64,000 nucleotides of DNA from Dyella lutea (GCF_024158035.1 NZ_JAMZEK010000001.1:124001-188000), one strand, 5' to 3'. Positions 8,107-18,891 are shown, counted from the stretch's first letter. The notes: generated by a model from the letters alone, not told the origin. Numbers and translations are program-made.

Positions 8107-8163
8107 CGATCCGGCGGCGGAAGCTTTGTCGCGCGTGGCTGCCGGGGCTCGGGTCGCGACCGC

Positions 8164-8169
8164 TACAAT
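8164..8169 (+). promoter_or_regulatory. -10 box of ubiJ, possibly leaderless
   Basis: TACAAT ends 6 bases before the ATG at 8176, the same geometry as trmL. No ribosome binding site precedes the start and no clear -35 hexamer is visible. Confidence 0.4.
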
Positions 8170-8175
8170 CGCCGG

Positions 8176-8823
8176 ATGAACGCCTCCACTCCCAATACCT
8201 GGCTGCCGCAGCCGCTGCGCAAGCTCGCCGGGCGCGCGCTGGAAACCGCGCTCAACCACACGCTCTCGCTCGATCCCGACACGCAGCAGAAGCTCGTGGC
8301 CCTCGACGGCCGTAGCGTGCAACTGCACCTGCGCGGCCCCGAGGTTGCACTGGCGGTGACCGTCGAACAGGGCCAGCTGCGCGTGGGCCCACCGGCGGAG
8401 GACAGCCAGCTGCGCGTGGCCGCGACCCCCGGCAGCCTGCTCGGCATGCTGCTGCGCCGCGGCGACGACGGCGTGGCGCCGGGCAAGGTGGAGATCGCCG
8501 GCGATGCCGACCTGGCGCGACGACTGGAGAAGCTGGCCAGCACGTTCGCACCGGATTTCGAGGAAGCCTTCGCGCGCACCTTCGGCGACGTGCTCGGCGT
8601 GCCGATCGCGCGGGCGGTACGCCAAGGGCTGGCGCATGCGAAGGAGAGCGCCAGCCACCTCACGGAGGACGGCGCCGACTGGATCCGCGACGAGGCGAAG
8701 CTGGTGATGGGGCCGGGCGAGGTCGACCGCTTCCTCGACGACGTCGACACCCTGCGCGAACGCACCGAAAGGCTGGAGTCGCGTCTGGCGCGCCTGCAGC
8801 AGCGCCTGGGGCGTGGCGCATGA
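8176..8823 (+). CDS. ubiJ: Ubiquinone biosynthesis accessory factor UbiJ (SCP2 domain)
   Basis: A 215-residue protein with an SCP2-type lipid-binding domain at about residues 20-115, followed by a helical C-terminal region. UbiJ binds polyprenyl intermediates and holds the soluble Ubi complex together. The end ([16 protein letters not shown]) is a coiled coil. The stop codon overlaps the start of ubiB by 4 bases (ATGA), and the ubiJ-ubiB pairing is conserved in gammaproteobacteria, although the methyltransferase UbiE that often comes first is absent here. A -10-like TACAAT box sits just before the ATG. Confidence 0.85.
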   Translation: MNASTPNTWLPQPLRKLAGRALETALNHTLSLDPDTQQKLVALDGRSVQLHLRGPEVALAVTVEQGQLRVGPPAEDSQLRVAATPGSLLGMLLRRGDDGVAPGKVEIAGDADLARRLEKLASTFAPDFEEAFARTFGDVLGVPIARAVRQGLAHAKESASHLTEDGADWIRDEAKLVMGPGEVDRFLDDVDTLRERTERLESRLARLQQRLGRGA

Positions 8824-10466
8824 GGTCACTGACTGTGGTGCCGCGCCTGATGCGGGTCGCTTCCGTGCTGCTCGCCTGGCGACTGGATGAGATCGTCGAG
8901 ACCGCCCACCTGTTCCGCCCGCTCAAGCTGGTCCGGCCGCTGTTCGGCAAGCCGCGTCCGGACGTGCGTTCGATGTCGCGCGGCGCCCGCCTGCGCGGTG
9001 CGCTGACCGAACTGGGGCCGATCTTCGTCAAGGCCGGCCAGGTGCTCTCGACCCGGCGCGATCTGGTGCCGGCCGACATCGCCGACGAACTGGCCCTGCT
9101 GCAGGACCAGGTGCCGCCGTTCCCCGGCAACGAGGCGCGCGCCCTCGTCGAGCGCGAGCTGAAGCAACCGGTCGTCACGCTGTTCGCCCGCTTCGACGAG
9201 ACCGCGCTGGCCTCCGCCTCGATCGCCCAGGTGCACGCGGCCACGCTGCACGACGGTCGCGAGGTGGTGGTGAAGGTGCTGCGGCCGGACATCGAGCGGC
9301 GCATCGCCCGCGACGTCGCGCTGCTGCGCTCGCTGGGCGAACTGGCCGAACGCTGGCATCCGGCGGCAGACAAGATCCGCCCGATGGAGGTGGTCGCCGA
9401 AGTCGAGAAGATGCTGGAGAACGAGCTGGACCTGCAGCGCGAGGGCGCCAGCGCCAGCCTGCTCAAGCGCAATTTCGCCAGTGGCGTGGATCTCTACGTA
9501 CCGGCGGTGGAGTGGGACTACACCACCGAGCGCGTGCTGGCCCTGGAGCGCGTCTACGGCGTGAGCTGCGACGACGTCGAGGCGATCGACGCGGCCGGCG
9601 TCGATCGCAAGGCGCTGGCGGTGAAGGGCGTGCGAGTGTTCTACGAACAGGTCTTCCGCGACAACTTCTTCCATGCCGACGCACACCCGGGCAACGTCTG
9701 GGTGGACCTGACGCGCACGCAGGAGCCGCGCTTCATCGCGCTGGACTTCGGCATCATGGGTTCGCTGCCCGAGGCCGACCAGTACTGGCTGGCGCAGAAC
9801 TTCATCGCGCTGTTCGAGCGCGACTACCAGCGCATCGCCCAGTTGCACGTGGATGCCGGCTGGATGCCGTCCACGGTGCGCGTGGACGAGCTCACCGCGG
9901 CGGTGCGCACGGTATGCGAGCCATACTTCACCCGGCCGCTGTCGCAGATCTCGCTGGCCGAGCTGGTGGTGAAGCTGTTCCGCACCGCGCAGAAGTTCCA
10001 GCTGACCCTGCAGCCGCAGCTGATCCTTCTGCAGAAGACCCTGCTCAACATCGAGGGTGTCGGTCGCCGGCTCGACCCGGACATCGACATCTGGGCGGTG
10101 GCGCACCCGGTGCTCGAACGCATCCTGCGCGAACGGTACAGCGTGCGCCGCACCCTGCGCGACGTGCGCAAGCGATTGCCGGAGTGGATCCACGCCGGCC
10201 CGCAGTTTCCCGAGCTGATCCGCGACGCGCTGCGCCAGGTGGCGAGCGGCGAGCGGCGCGAGACGCCCGACCCGGCCGCGCTGGCGTTGCAGGTGGAACT
10301 CGCCCGGCGCCATCGCCGCGCGCTGGTCGCCGGCCTGCTCGGTGCCGCCCTGACCTGTTGCGCAACCCTGCTGTGGCTGGGGCGACCGATGTTCGGGCCA
10401 GTATGGCCGGCCGCGTTCGTCCTCGCCGGCGCCATCGGCGCTTTTGCCTACGGCGCACGGCGCTGA
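8820..10466 (+). CDS. ubiB: UbiB family atypical kinase/ATPase of ubiquinone biosynthesis
   Basis: A 548-residue ABC1/ADCK-family protein that supports early ubiquinone synthesis at the inner membrane. Family landmarks are the KxGQ motif ([10 protein letters not shown], about residue 70), the Ala-rich nucleotide loop [13 protein letters not shown], the lysine in VVVKVLRP, the catalytic HADAHPGN and the metal-binding DFG-like LDFGIMG. Two hydrophobic segments at the C-terminus (about residues 500-545) anchor it in the membrane. It overlaps ubiJ by 4 bases, so the two are translationally coupled. Confidence 0.93.
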   Translation: MRSLTVVPRLMRVASVLLAWRLDEIVETAHLFRPLKLVRPLFGKPRPDVRSMSRGARLRGALTELGPIFVKAGQVLSTRRDLVPADIADELALLQDQVPPFPGNEARALVERELKQPVVTLFARFDETALASASIAQVHAATLHDGREVVVKVLRPDIERRIARDVALLRSLGELAERWHPAADKIRPMEVVAEVEKMLENELDLQREGASASLLKRNFASGVDLYVPAVEWDYTTERVLALERVYGVSCDDVEAIDAAGVDRKALAVKGVRVFYEQVFRDNFFHADAHPGNVWVDLTRTQEPRFIALDFGIMGSLPEADQYWLAQNFIALFERDYQRIAQLHVDAGWMPSTVRVDELTAAVRTVCEPYFTRPLSQISLAELVVKLFRTAQKFQLTLQPQLILLQKTLLNIEGVGRRLDPDIDIWAVAHPVLERILRERYSVRRTLRDVRKRLPEWIHAGPQFPELIRDALRQVASGERRETPDPAALALQVELARRHRRALVAGLLGAALTCCATLLWLGRPMFGPVWPAAFVLAGAIGAFAYGARR

Positions 10467-10510
10467 GTTGTCGCCGGGTGTCCGATGCGGACGCCCGGCC
10501 GGATCCCCGC

Positions 10511-11212
10511 ATGCTCGAATTGCTCTACCAGGACGACGCCCTCATCGCGGTGAACAAGCCCGCGGGCCTGGCCGTGCACCGCTCGAAGATGGTCGGCTAC
10601 GCCGAGAGCTTCCTGATCGACGAGCTGCGCGCGCAGGTCGGCGACACCGTGTTCCTCGCGCACCGGCTCGACCGCGCGACCAGCGGCGTACTGCTGGTGG
10701 CGCGCTCCAGCGAGGTGGCCGCCGCGCTCGGCGAGCAGTTCATGGGCCGCGATGTGCACAAGGACTACCTGGCCGTGGTGCGCGGCTGGCCGGAGCCCGC
10801 CGAGGGGCTGGTCGACTACCCGTTGCCCGGCTCGCGCGACACCGGGCCGCGCCGCGAGGCGCGCACGCAGTACCGGCGGCTGGCCACGGTCGAGGTGCCG
10901 ATCCCGCTGGGCCGCTATCCGCAGCAGCGCTACGCGCTGGTCGCCTGCGCGCCGGAGACCGGCCGCTTCCGGCAGATCCGCAAGCACATGGCGCACATCC
11001 ATCACCCGATCATCGGTGACTGCCAGCACGGCCGCAGCGACCACAATCGCCTCTACAAGCAGTACTTCGGCTGCCACCGCATGCTGCTGCACGCGCACCG
11101 CATCACTCTGCGGCACCCGGTCAGCGGCGCGCCACTGGTGATCGAAGCGCCGCTGGACACGGCTTTCTCCGCCCTGCTCGACCGCTTCGGCTGGTCGGTC
11201 GAAGGCGCCTGA
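10511..11212 (+). CDS. truC: tRNA pseudouridine(65) synthase TruC
   Basis: RluA-family pseudouridine synthase of 233 residues. The catalytic motif HRLDRATSGVLL carries the nucleophilic Asp. The TruC-type tail is visible in ETGRFRQIRKHMAHIHHPII and in HGRSDHNRLYKQYFG, which distinguishes it from RluC/D, as does the absence of an S4 domain. TruC modifies U65 in the acceptor-stem region of tRNA-Ile and tRNA-Asp. The ATG at 10511 fits the family start (LELLYQDDALIAVNKP). It lies 44 bases after ubiB on the same strand. Confidence 0.92.
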   Translation: MLELLYQDDALIAVNKPAGLAVHRSKMVGYAESFLIDELRAQVGDTVFLAHRLDRATSGVLLVARSSEVAAALGEQFMGRDVHKDYLAVVRGWPEPAEGLVDYPLPGSRDTGPRREARTQYRRLATVEVPIPLGRYPQQRYALVACAPETGRFRQIRKHMAHIHHPIIGDCQHGRSDHNRLYKQYFGCHRMLLHAHRITLRHPVSGAPLVIEAPLDTAFSALLDRFGWSVEGA

Positions 11213-11276
11213 GCGCCCCGTCACGCCAGGCATCGATCATGCGGCAGCGCGGCTACGCCCGCACGCCGCGGTCGCC

Positions 11277-11282
11277 TACACT
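11277..11282 (+). promoter_or_regulatory. -10 box of arfB, possibly leaderless
   Basis: TACACT ends 7 bases before the ATG at 11290, with no ribosome binding site between. Confidence 0.35.
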
Positions 11283-11289
11283 GCGCGCC

Positions 11290-11712
11290 ATGTTGAGCAT
11301 CAGCCGAACCCTCGCCCTGCCCGAGTCGGAACTCGTCGAGCGCTTCCTGCGCGCCGACGGCCCCGGCGGACAGCACGTCAACCGCACCGAGAGCGCGGTG
11401 GAACTGCGCTTCGACGTCGTCCGCTCGCCGTCGCTGCCTGAGGCGGTGCGCGAGCGCCTGCTCGCCCGTCGCGACCGCCGCCTCACCGACGACGGCGTGC
11501 TGGTGCTGCAGGGCCGCCGCTTTCGCGACCAGGGCCGCAACCGCGACGACGTGCGCGAGCGGCTGGTCGAGATCATCCGCGGCTGCCTGGCCGCACCGAA
11601 GAAGCGGGTGGTGACCAAGCCCTCGCGCGCTTCCAGGGAACGGCGGCTGGCCGGCAAGGCGCAGCGCAGCCGGATCAAGCAGGGACGCGGCAAGCCCGGG
11701 AGCTTCGAGTGA
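11290..11712 (+). CDS. arfB: Alternative ribosome-rescue factor ArfB (peptidyl-tRNA hydrolase)
   Basis: A 140-residue class-I release-factor-like protein. The catalytic GGQ sits in DGPGGQHVNRTESAVELRFD near residues 25-27. The C-terminal tail from about residue 100 is strongly basic (KKRVVTKPSRASRERRL...), as in ArfB/YaeJ, which inserts this tail into the mRNA channel of stalled ribosomes. There is no codon-recognition domain. The start at 11290 matches the family N-terminus. A TACACT box 7 bases upstream suggests a leaderless or very short-leader mRNA. The next gene begins with a GTG overlapping its stop. Confidence 0.93.
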   Translation: MLSISRTLALPESELVERFLRADGPGGQHVNRTESAVELRFDVVRSPSLPEAVRERLLARRDRRLTDDGVLVLQGRRFRDQGRNRDDVRERLVEIIRGCLAAPKKRVVTKPSRASRERRLAGKAQRSRIKQGRGKPGSFE

Positions 11713-12305
11713 ACCGGGTCGTCCCGCCGCTGCCGCCCCACGTCCCGCGCATCCGCAACCGCTTCTGGCCCTGGCTCTGCCGTGGCCTGCTGCGCCTCTC
11801 CGGCTGGCGCCTGCGCGGCGAATTTCCGGATGTGCCCAAGGCGATCGTGATCGGCGCGCCGCACTCGACCAACTGGGACGGGGTGTGGGGCCTGCTGATG
11901 AAGGTCGGGCTGGGCATCGACATCTCGATCATGATCAAGCGCGAGGTGCTGGACAGTCCGCTGGGTATCATCCTTCGCCCGCTTGGCCTGATCCCGATCG
12001 ATCGCGGTTCGGCGACCGACGTGGTCGGACAGATGGCGCAGCGCTTCGCCCGGCTCGAGCGCATGTGGCTGGGCATCACGCCGGAAGGCACGCGCAAGAA
12101 GGTCAAGCACTGGAAGAGCGGCTTCCTGCGCATCGCCCGCGCCGCGGACGTGCCGATCCTGCCGGTGTTCATCGACTACCCCAGCCGCACCTTCACCCTC
12201 GGTGTGCCGGTGACGCTCGGCGCGGACGAAAGCGACGAGCAGGCGATGGCGCGCATCCGCTCGCTGTTCAAGGGCTACCGCGGCAAGCACCACGACGTGG
12301 ACTGA
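11709..12305 (+). CDS. 1-acyl-glycerol-3-phosphate acyltransferase-like protein
   Basis: PlsC-superfamily acyltransferase of 198 residues. The catalytic H-x4-D motif is HSTNWD near residue 52, and the acyl-acceptor motif TPEGTRKK is near residue 125. No transmembrane helix other than a weak N-terminal segment is apparent. The basic TRKKVKHWKSG suggests peripheral membrane binding. It starts with GTG overlapping the arfB stop by 4 bases, so translation is coupled. The short glycerophospholipid-type acyltransferases of this shape are widespread in Bacteroidetes and Xanthomonadales, but their lipid acceptor is often unknown. Confidence 0.8.
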   Translation: MNRVVPPLPPHVPRIRNRFWPWLCRGLLRLSGWRLRGEFPDVPKAIVIGAPHSTNWDGVWGLLMKVGLGIDISIMIKREVLDSPLGIILRPLGLIPIDRGSATDVVGQMAQRFARLERMWLGITPEGTRKKVKHWKSGFLRIARAADVPILPVFIDYPSRTFTLGVPVTLGADESDEQAMARIRSLFKGYRGKHHDVD

Positions 12306-12309
12306 ACCC

Positions 12310-12939
12310 GTGATCGACATCCAGCACTACGGTGCATTCCTCGTCGCATGCATCGCTTTGAACCTCACGCCGGGACTGGACACCTTCTACATCCTTGCGC
12401 GCAGCGGACGCGAAGGGCACACCGTCGGCCTGGGTGCGGCACTGGGCATCAACGCGGGCTGCGTGGTCCACACGCTGGCCGCCGTGCTGGGGTTGTCGGC
12501 GATCCTGATGACTTCGGCGGTGGCGTTCTCGATCCTGAAGTATCTGGGCGCCGCCTACCTGGTGTGGATCGGCCTGCGCATGCTGCTCGCCCGGCAAACC
12601 GCGCGCTCGCCCACCGAAACGCGCGGCCGTGGCTTCGTCGCAGCTTTCCGGCAAGGCATGCTCACCAACGTGCTGAACCCCAAGGTGGCGTTGTTCTACC
12701 TGGCCTTCCTGCCACAGTTCATCGTCCCGCATGCCACTCGTCCGCAGCTGGGCCTGTTGCTGCTGGGACTGAGCTTCATCGCTACCGGCCTCACGTGGAC
12801 ACTGGTCCTGGCCATGATGGGCAGCCGCATACATCGCCTGCTGCTGCAGCGGCCGCGTATCGGCACATGGATGGATCGCGTGTGCGGCGGCGTGCTGCTC
12901 GGGTTCGGGCTGCGCCTGGCGCTGCAGCGGCGGGGTTGA
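12310..12939 (+). CDS. LysE/RhtB-family amino-acid exporter
   Basis: A 209-residue inner-membrane protein with about six hydrophobic segments. The family motif at the N-terminus reads LNLTPGLDTFYILARSGREG, followed by GAALGINAGCVVHT. A conserved FRQGMLTNVLNPKVALFYLAFL lies near residue 115. Such proteins export amino acids or homoserine lactones by proton exchange. It begins with GTG 4 bases after the preceding stop. The neighbouring LysR gene converges on it and is more likely linked to aceB, so regulation is not obvious. Confidence 0.88.
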   Translation: MIDIQHYGAFLVACIALNLTPGLDTFYILARSGREGHTVGLGAALGINAGCVVHTLAAVLGLSAILMTSAVAFSILKYLGAAYLVWIGLRMLLARQTARSPTETRGRGFVAAFRQGMLTNVLNPKVALFYLAFLPQFIVPHATRPQLGLLLLGLSFIATGLTWTLVLAMMGSRIHRLLLQRPRIGTWMDRVCGGVLLGFGLRLALQRRG

Positions 12940-12951
12940 ATCGCCAGTCGC

Positions 12952-14016
12952 CTAGCGCTCGGAGTGCCCCGATTCATCGTAGTCGCGGTAGGTCAGCAGG
13001 CCGGGGCGGATCAGGTCGATGAACGCGCGTGCCTCGGCTCCGAGGAACTTGCCCTTGCGCATCACTACGCCGTACGCGCGCTGCGGGAAGAACTGCTTCA
13101 TGTTGCGCACCGCCAGCCGCTGGCGGTCGGCCTCGGTGATGCAGATGCCGGTGACGATGGAGATGCCCATGCCCATCGCCACGTACTCCTTGATCACGTC
13201 CCAGCCGCCCACTTCGATCGCCACGTGGTACGGCACCTGGCGCTGTTGGAACACCAGGTCGACCAGCCGGTAGGTGGACAGGCGCTGCGGAGGCAGGATC
13301 AGGCCGTAGGGCGACAGATCCTCCACGGTGACCTCCGCCTTGGACGCCAGCGGGTGGTCCGGCGGCGTGATCAGCATCGGGTCGTAGTGGTAGACCGGGG
13401 CCCAGGCGATGTCGTTGGGCACGTCGAGCATCGAGCCGACGGCGAAGTCGGCCTTGTCCTCGCGCAGCATCGCCATGCCGTCCTTGCCGGTGACGTTGGC
13501 CAGCTGCAGCTGCACGGCGGGGAAGCGCTCGCGGTAGCGGCGGACCAGGTCCGGCAGCAGGTACTGGATGGTCGAGGTGCCCGCGGCGATCACCAGCTTG
13601 CCGGCCTGCAGCCCCTTCACCTTGGCCTGGAAATCCCGGTCGAGGTTTTCCCAGCCCTCGACCAGCGGCCGGGCCAGCTCGTACAGCGCCTCGCCGGCAT
13701 CGGTCAGGTTGATGCGCCGACGGCTGCGCTCCATCAGGGTCACGCCCAGCTCCCGCTCCAGCGCCTGCAACTGCAGACTCACCGAGGGCTGGGACAGATA
13801 CAGCGCCTCGGCGGCGCGGGTCAGGGTCCCAAGCTTCACCGTCGCCACGAAGGCGCGCAGCTGCTTGTGGCGGTTGCCCTTGTAGTAGAAGCGGCCAGCC
13901 GCGTCCGCATCGCCGCTCAAACGCCCGGAGCGACTTTTTGCGCTTGCAGCACGTTTTTTGACTGCCGTCGGGGTCGATTCGGGCGATTTTCTTCTCATGT
14001 AATCAGTAATTTGCAT
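12952..14016 (-). CDS. LysR-type (CysB-like) regulator divergent from aceBA
   Basis: A 354-residue LTTR. The winged helix-turn-helix spans about residues 49-108 (LRAFVATVKLGTLTRAAEAL..SQPSVSLQLQALERELG) and the effector domain starts near residue 138 with GKLVIAAGTSTIQYLLPDLV. The N-terminal 48 residues, basic and Ser/Ala/Lys rich, are an extension not usual in LTTRs. ATGs at 14016 and 13998 are both possible, neither with a clear ribosome site. A consensus TTGACA box close to the first favours 13998 or a later start. It is divergent from aceB with 102 bases between, so it probably controls the glyoxylate shunt, by inference. The effector is unknown. Confidence 0.87.
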   Translation of the reverse strand: MQITDYMRRKSPESTPTAVKKRAASAKSRSGRLSGDADAAGRFYYKGNRHKQLRAFVATVKLGTLTRAAEALYLSQPSVSLQLQALERELGVTLMERSRRRINLTDAGEALYELARPLVEGWENLDRDFQAKVKGLQAGKLVIAAGTSTIQYLLPDLVRRYRERFPAVQLQLANVTGKDGMAMLREDKADFAVGSMLDVPNDIAWAPVYHYDPMLITPPDHPLASKAEVTVEDLSPYGLILPPQRLSTYRLVDLVFQQRQVPYHVAIEVGGWDVIKEYVAMGMGISIVTGICITEADRQRLAVRNMKQFFPQRAYGVVMRKGKFLGAEARAFIDLIRPGLLTYRDYDESGHSER

Positions 14017-14023
14017 ATGTCAT

Positions 14024-14067
14024 CAATTTTGTCAAAGACAAAAATTGAAACATTTGCTTTGTCAAAG
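14024..14067. promoter_or_regulatory. Operator candidate between the LysR gene and aceB
   Basis: A near-perfect dyad CAATTTTGTC-AAA-GACAAAAATTG spans 14024-14047. The 10-mer TTTGTCAAAG also occurs twice exactly 30 bases apart (14028 and 14058), about three helical turns. This AT-rich island is out of character with the surrounding GC-rich DNA. LTTRs bind such spaced dyads. The second copy overlaps the proposed aceB -35 box. Confidence 0.6.
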
Positions 14068-14088
14068 CTAGATGCCAAGGCCTAGTTT
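14059..14088 (+). promoter_or_regulatory. Putative sigma-70 promoter of aceBA
   Basis: TTGTCA (14059-14064) and TAGTTT (14083-14088) are separated by 18 bases. Transcription would start about 24 bases before the ATG at 14119, leaving room for the AAGGCGGAG ribosome site. Confidence 0.45.
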
Positions 14089-14118
14089 GGCGCCCCACCC
14101 AAGGCGGAGCGCAATCCC

Positions 14119-15711
14119 ATGGCCGTACCCCAGGAACGCCTGCAGCCGATCCAGGCGCAGATCCACGCCGACACCACCGGTTACGAGGACATCCTCACCC
14201 CGGACGCGCTGGCCTTCCTCGCCCGGCTGCACGATGCGGCCGAAGCACGCCGCCAGCAACTGCTGAGGGCGCGGCACGAGCGCCAGGCCCGCTACGACGC
14301 CGGCTGCCTGCCGAATTTCCGCAGCGACACCCGTGCCATCCGCGAGGGCGACTGGCGCGTGGCACCGATCCCCGACGCCCTGAGGGACCGCCGTGTGGAG
14401 ATCACCGGGCCGGTCGAGCGCAAGATGATCATCAACGCCCTGAACTCCGGCGCAAAGGTGTTCATGGCCGACTTCGAGGATTCCTCGGCGCCGAGCTTCC
14501 GCAACCAGCTCGATGGCCAGATCAACCTGCGCGACGCGGTGGCCGGCACCATCGAGTACACCTCGCCCGAGGGCAAGCGCTACCGGCTGGCCGAGCAAAC
14601 CGCGGTGCTGGTGGTCCGCCCGCGCGGCTGGCACCTCCCCGAACGGCACGTCACGGTCAACGGCCAGATCATGGCCGGCGCGCTGGTCGACTTCGGGCTG
14701 TTCGCCTACCACAACGCCCACCTCTTGCATGCGATGCAGCGCGGTCCGTACTTCTACCTGCCCAAGCTGGAGGCGATGGAAGAAGCCGCGCTGTGGGACG
14801 AGGTGATGGCGCTGGCCGAGGCCGAGCTGGACCTGCCGGCCGGCTGCATGAAAGCCACCGTGCTGATCGAGACGCTGCCGGCCGTGTTCCAGATGCACGA
14901 GATCCTGCATGCACTTCGCCATCGCGTGGTCGGCCTGAACTGCGGCCGCTGGGATTACATCTTCTCGTACCTGAAGACCCTGCGCGGCCATCGCGACCGC
15001 CTGCTGCCCGAGCGCGGCCAGGTGCAGATGACGGTGCCATTCCTGAAGGCCTACTCCGAGCTGCTGATCCAGACCTGCCATCGCCGCGGAGCATTCGCAA
15101 TGGGCGGCATGGCCGCACAGATCCCGATCAAGGGCGACGAGGCGGCGAACGAGGCGGCGATGGCGAAGGTCCGCGCCGACAAGCTGCGCGAGGTGACCGC
15201 AGGCCACGACGGCACCTGGGTGGCGCACCCGGCACTGGTGCCGGTGGCGAAAGCGATCTTCGACGAGCACATGCCCACGCCGAACCAGCTCGACCGACTG
15301 CGCGAGGACGTCTGCGTGAGTCGAGACCAGTTGCTCGCGCCCTGCGCCGGCTCGATCAGCCGCGAGGGTTTCGACAACAACGTCGAGGTAGCCCTGCGCT
15401 ATACCGCGGCCTGGCTCGATGGCCTGGGCTGCGTGCCGATCCACCACCTGATGGAAGACGCTGCCACCGCCGAGATCGCCCGCGCCCAGCTGTGGCAGTG
15501 GCTGCACCACGGCGGCGTCGAGTTCACCGACCACGCACCGATCGATTTCGCCCTTTTCGACCAGGTGCTGGCCAAGCACACGCACCGGCTGCGCGAAAGC
15601 ACGCATCCGGGCGCCGACAAGGCCGATGCTGCCGCCGACCTGCTGTCGGCACTGACCCACGACGACCAGCTCGCCGACTTCCTGACCCTGCCTGCGTACG
15701 AACAGCTCTGA
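14119..15711 (+). CDS. aceB: Malate synthase A
   Basis: Condenses glyoxylate with acetyl-CoA to malate in the glyoxylate shunt. The 530-residue length and N-terminus fit isoform A. Family motifs include [20 protein letters not shown] near residue 113, the glyoxylate-site [26 protein letters not shown] near residue 248, the [14 protein letters not shown] active-site strand, and the catalytic Asp in the C-terminal [19 protein letters not shown] stretch. It is preceded by a purine-rich ribosome site and is 40 bases before aceA, forming an operon. Divergence from the LysR gene points to carbon-source control. Confidence 0.97.
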   Translation: MAVPQERLQPIQAQIHADTTGYEDILTPDALAFLARLHDAAEARRQQLLRARHERQARYDAGCLPNFRSDTRAIREGDWRVAPIPDALRDRRVEITGPVERKMIINALNSGAKVFMADFEDSSAPSFRNQLDGQINLRDAVAGTIEYTSPEGKRYRLAEQTAVLVVRPRGWHLPERHVTVNGQIMAGALVDFGLFAYHNAHLLHAMQRGPYFYLPKLEAMEEAALWDEVMALAEAELDLPAGCMKATVLIETLPAVFQMHEILHALRHRVVGLNCGRWDYIFSYLKTLRGHRDRLLPERGQVQMTVPFLKAYSELLIQTCHRRGAFAMGGMAAQIPIKGDEAANEAAMAKVRADKLREVTAGHDGTWVAHPALVPVAKAIFDEHMPTPNQLDRLREDVCVSRDQLLAPCAGSISREGFDNNVEVALRYTAAWLDGLGCVPIHHLMEDAATAEIARAQLWQWLHHGGVEFTDHAPIDFALFDQVLAKHTHRLRESTHPGADKADAAADLLSALTHDDQLADFLTLPAYEQL

Positions 15712-15751
15712 CCGACGCACCAAAGCACGTATCTGCTACCCGGAGTCCATC

Positions 15752-17041
<1,290 letters not shown>

Positions 17042-17060
17042 TTCCCCGGGAGCGTTGCTG

Positions 17061-17095
17061 AAAAAGAGCGCGAGCGTTAGGCCCGCGCTCTTTTT
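17061..17095. terminator. Bidirectional terminator between aceA and the antiporter gene
   Basis: Perfect 12-bp inverted repeat AAAAAGAGCGCG / CGCGCTCTTTTT around an 11-base loop, giving U-tracts on both strands. It lies 19 bases after the aceA stop and adjoins the stop of the convergent antiporter gene, so it can end both transcripts. Confidence 0.9.
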
Positions 17096-18891
17096 CACGC
17101 CTCCGCGGCGGCGGCCGGGGGCACCAGGGCAATCACCGTCCAGCCGGGCCGGGGCTCCAGCTCGCGCTTGGCCGAAGCCACCCGCAATGCCCCTTTCTCC
17201 TCGATGCCGAACAGCAGGATCGAGGTCGAGCCGTATTGCTCCACGAAATGCGGCCAGTCGAAAGTTGCCGTAAGGCGCGTCGACTTGACCCTCCACCCCT
17301 GCGCCAGCAGATCGGCGAAGCGGCCATGGGTCATGCCCTCCTCGAACAGCGGCGGAGCAAGCAGGCTGTCGGCCAGTGCGGCGCGCCCGGTCGTCTCGTC
17401 CGGCCCAAGGTTACGCAGCCGATAGACCTTGCCGCGACCGAACTCCTCGCGGTAGTGCAGGCATGCGAGCGAGTTGCGCTCGCGGTGCGTCGACATCGCC
17501 AGCAAGCGGCCGATGCCGGCGAGTTCCAGATGGCGGTCGGCATGGGAGGAGACCGGATTGCCGAAGAACGTGGCCAAGCCATCCATCCTGGCGCGACGGA
17601 TACCCTCCCAGTCGTCGTCGGCCAGCACCACGCGGATCCCTCCATCGTGCAAGGCCTTGGCCACCGCACGGGGCACTTCGTCGGCACCGAACACCAGCAC
17701 GCCGCGCGGCTCGGGCTCGGCCAGGCCGAGCCAACGCGCCAGCGGCCGCGCCGTCGCACCCTGGAGTACCACGGTGCCGATGATCAGGATGAACACCAGC
17801 GGCACCAGTGCATCCGCTCCGCGCATGCCCAGTGCATCCAACCGCAGGGCGAACAGCGCCGAGACCGCCGCTGCAACGATGCCGCGCGGTGCGACCCAGG
17901 CGATCAGCGCGCGTTCCCGCCAGCCCAGCGAACTGCCGGCAGTCGCAATCACCACGGACAGCGGACGGATCAGCACCTGCGACACCAGCAGGATGCCGAT
18001 ACCCGCCATCAGCATGCCGGACGGCAATGGCCAGGGCAGGCGAGCAGCCAGCAGGATGAACAGGCTGGACACCAGCAACGTGGTCAGGTGTTCCTTGAAG
18101 TCGAGGATGTCATCGACGTGCAGATTGCGCATGTTGCCCAGCGCGACCCCCATGATGGTGACCGCCAGCAGGCCCGACTCGTGCGCAAGGGCGTTGGACA
18201 GGCTGAAAGTCAGCAGCACGGCTGCAAGCGTGCCGAAGTTCTGCAGGTATTCGGGGATCATCTGGCGACGCAGGAGCTGGCCCAGCACAAGCGCCGCCAC
18301 CGTGCCGGCAACCGCGCCGCTGCCGATGGTGGCGAGAAACACGCCGATGGTGTGTCCCTGCTCGCGCGAAACGATCGCCTCATAGATCAGCACCGCGAAC
18401 AGCGCCCCCAGCGGATCGATCACGATGCCCTCCCAGCGCAGCGTGCTGGCGATGCGGGCGTTGGGGCGCAAGGTGCGCAGCATCGGCGCGATCACCGTCG
18501 GCCCGGTCACGCAGGTCAATGCTCCAAACAGCAGGGCGATATCCCAGCTCAACCCCGCCAGCAGATGCGCTGCCGCTGCCAGCATCAGCAGGGCGGCAAT
18601 GGCCCCGTAACTGACCAGCCCTCGCACCGCGCCACCGATCCCGCGCAACTCGCCGAAACGCAGGCTCAGGCTGCCCTCGAACAGGATCAGGGCGACCGCG
18701 AGCGACACGACGGGAAACAGCAGGGGGCCGAGCAGGCGGTCCGGATGCACCAGCTGCAATACCGGGCCGAACACGATGCCGGCCAGCAGCAGGAACACGA
18801 TGGCGGGCAGTCGAACCCTCCAGGCCAGCCACTGGGCCGCGAAGCCAACCGCGAGCAGGGCGGTCAACAGGAGGCCGGGTTCCATCGTCAT
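17095..18891 (-). CDS. NhaP-type cation:proton antiporter with C-terminal NAD-binding domain
   Basis: A 598-residue protein with a membrane part of about 12 hydrophobic segments (residues 5-390) and a cytoplasmic Rossmann-like part (from about 395, VLVFGADEVPRAVAKAL). CPA1/NhaP motifs are present: LFEGSLSLRF, TGPTVIAPMLRTLRP and LRWEGIVIDPLGA with the conserved transport Asp. It should exchange Na+ or K+ for protons and may be gated by nucleotide through the C-terminal domain. The gene is preceded by a good promoter and a leader of about 160 bases with a strong hairpin, suggesting regulation after initiation. Confidence 0.9.
   Translation of the reverse strand: MTMEPGLLLTALLAVGFAAQWLAWRVRLPAIVFLLLAGIVFGPVLQLVHPDRLLGPLLFPVVSLAVALILFEGSLSLRFGELRGIGGAVRGLVSYGAIAALLMLAAAAHLLAGLSWDIALLFGALTCVTGPTVIAPMLRTLRPNARIASTLRWEGIVIDPLGALFAVLIYEAIVSREQGHTIGVFLATIGSGAVAGTVAALVLGQLLRRQMIPEYLQNFGTLAAVLLTFSLSNALAHESGLLAVTIMGVALGNMRNLHVDDILDFKEHLTTLLVSSLFILLAARLPWPLPSGMLMAGIGILLVSQVLIRPLSVVIATAGSSLGWRERALIAWVAPRGIVAAAVSALFALRLDALGMRGADALVPLVFILIIGTVVLQGATARPLARWLGLAEPEPRGVLVFGADEVPRAVAKALHDGGIRVVLADDDWEGIRRARMDGLATFFGNPVSSHADRHLELAGIGRLLAMSTHRERNSLACLHYREEFGRGKVYRLRNLGPDETTGRAALADSLLAPPLFEEGMTHGRFADLLAQGWRVKSTRLTATFDWPHFVEQYGSTSILLFGIEEKGALRVASAKRELEPRPGWTVIALVPPAAAAEA

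Noticed and set aside
12964-14085. A 373-codon plus-strand frame
   Set aside because: It covers the LysR gene on the other strand, and its residues have no domain pattern.
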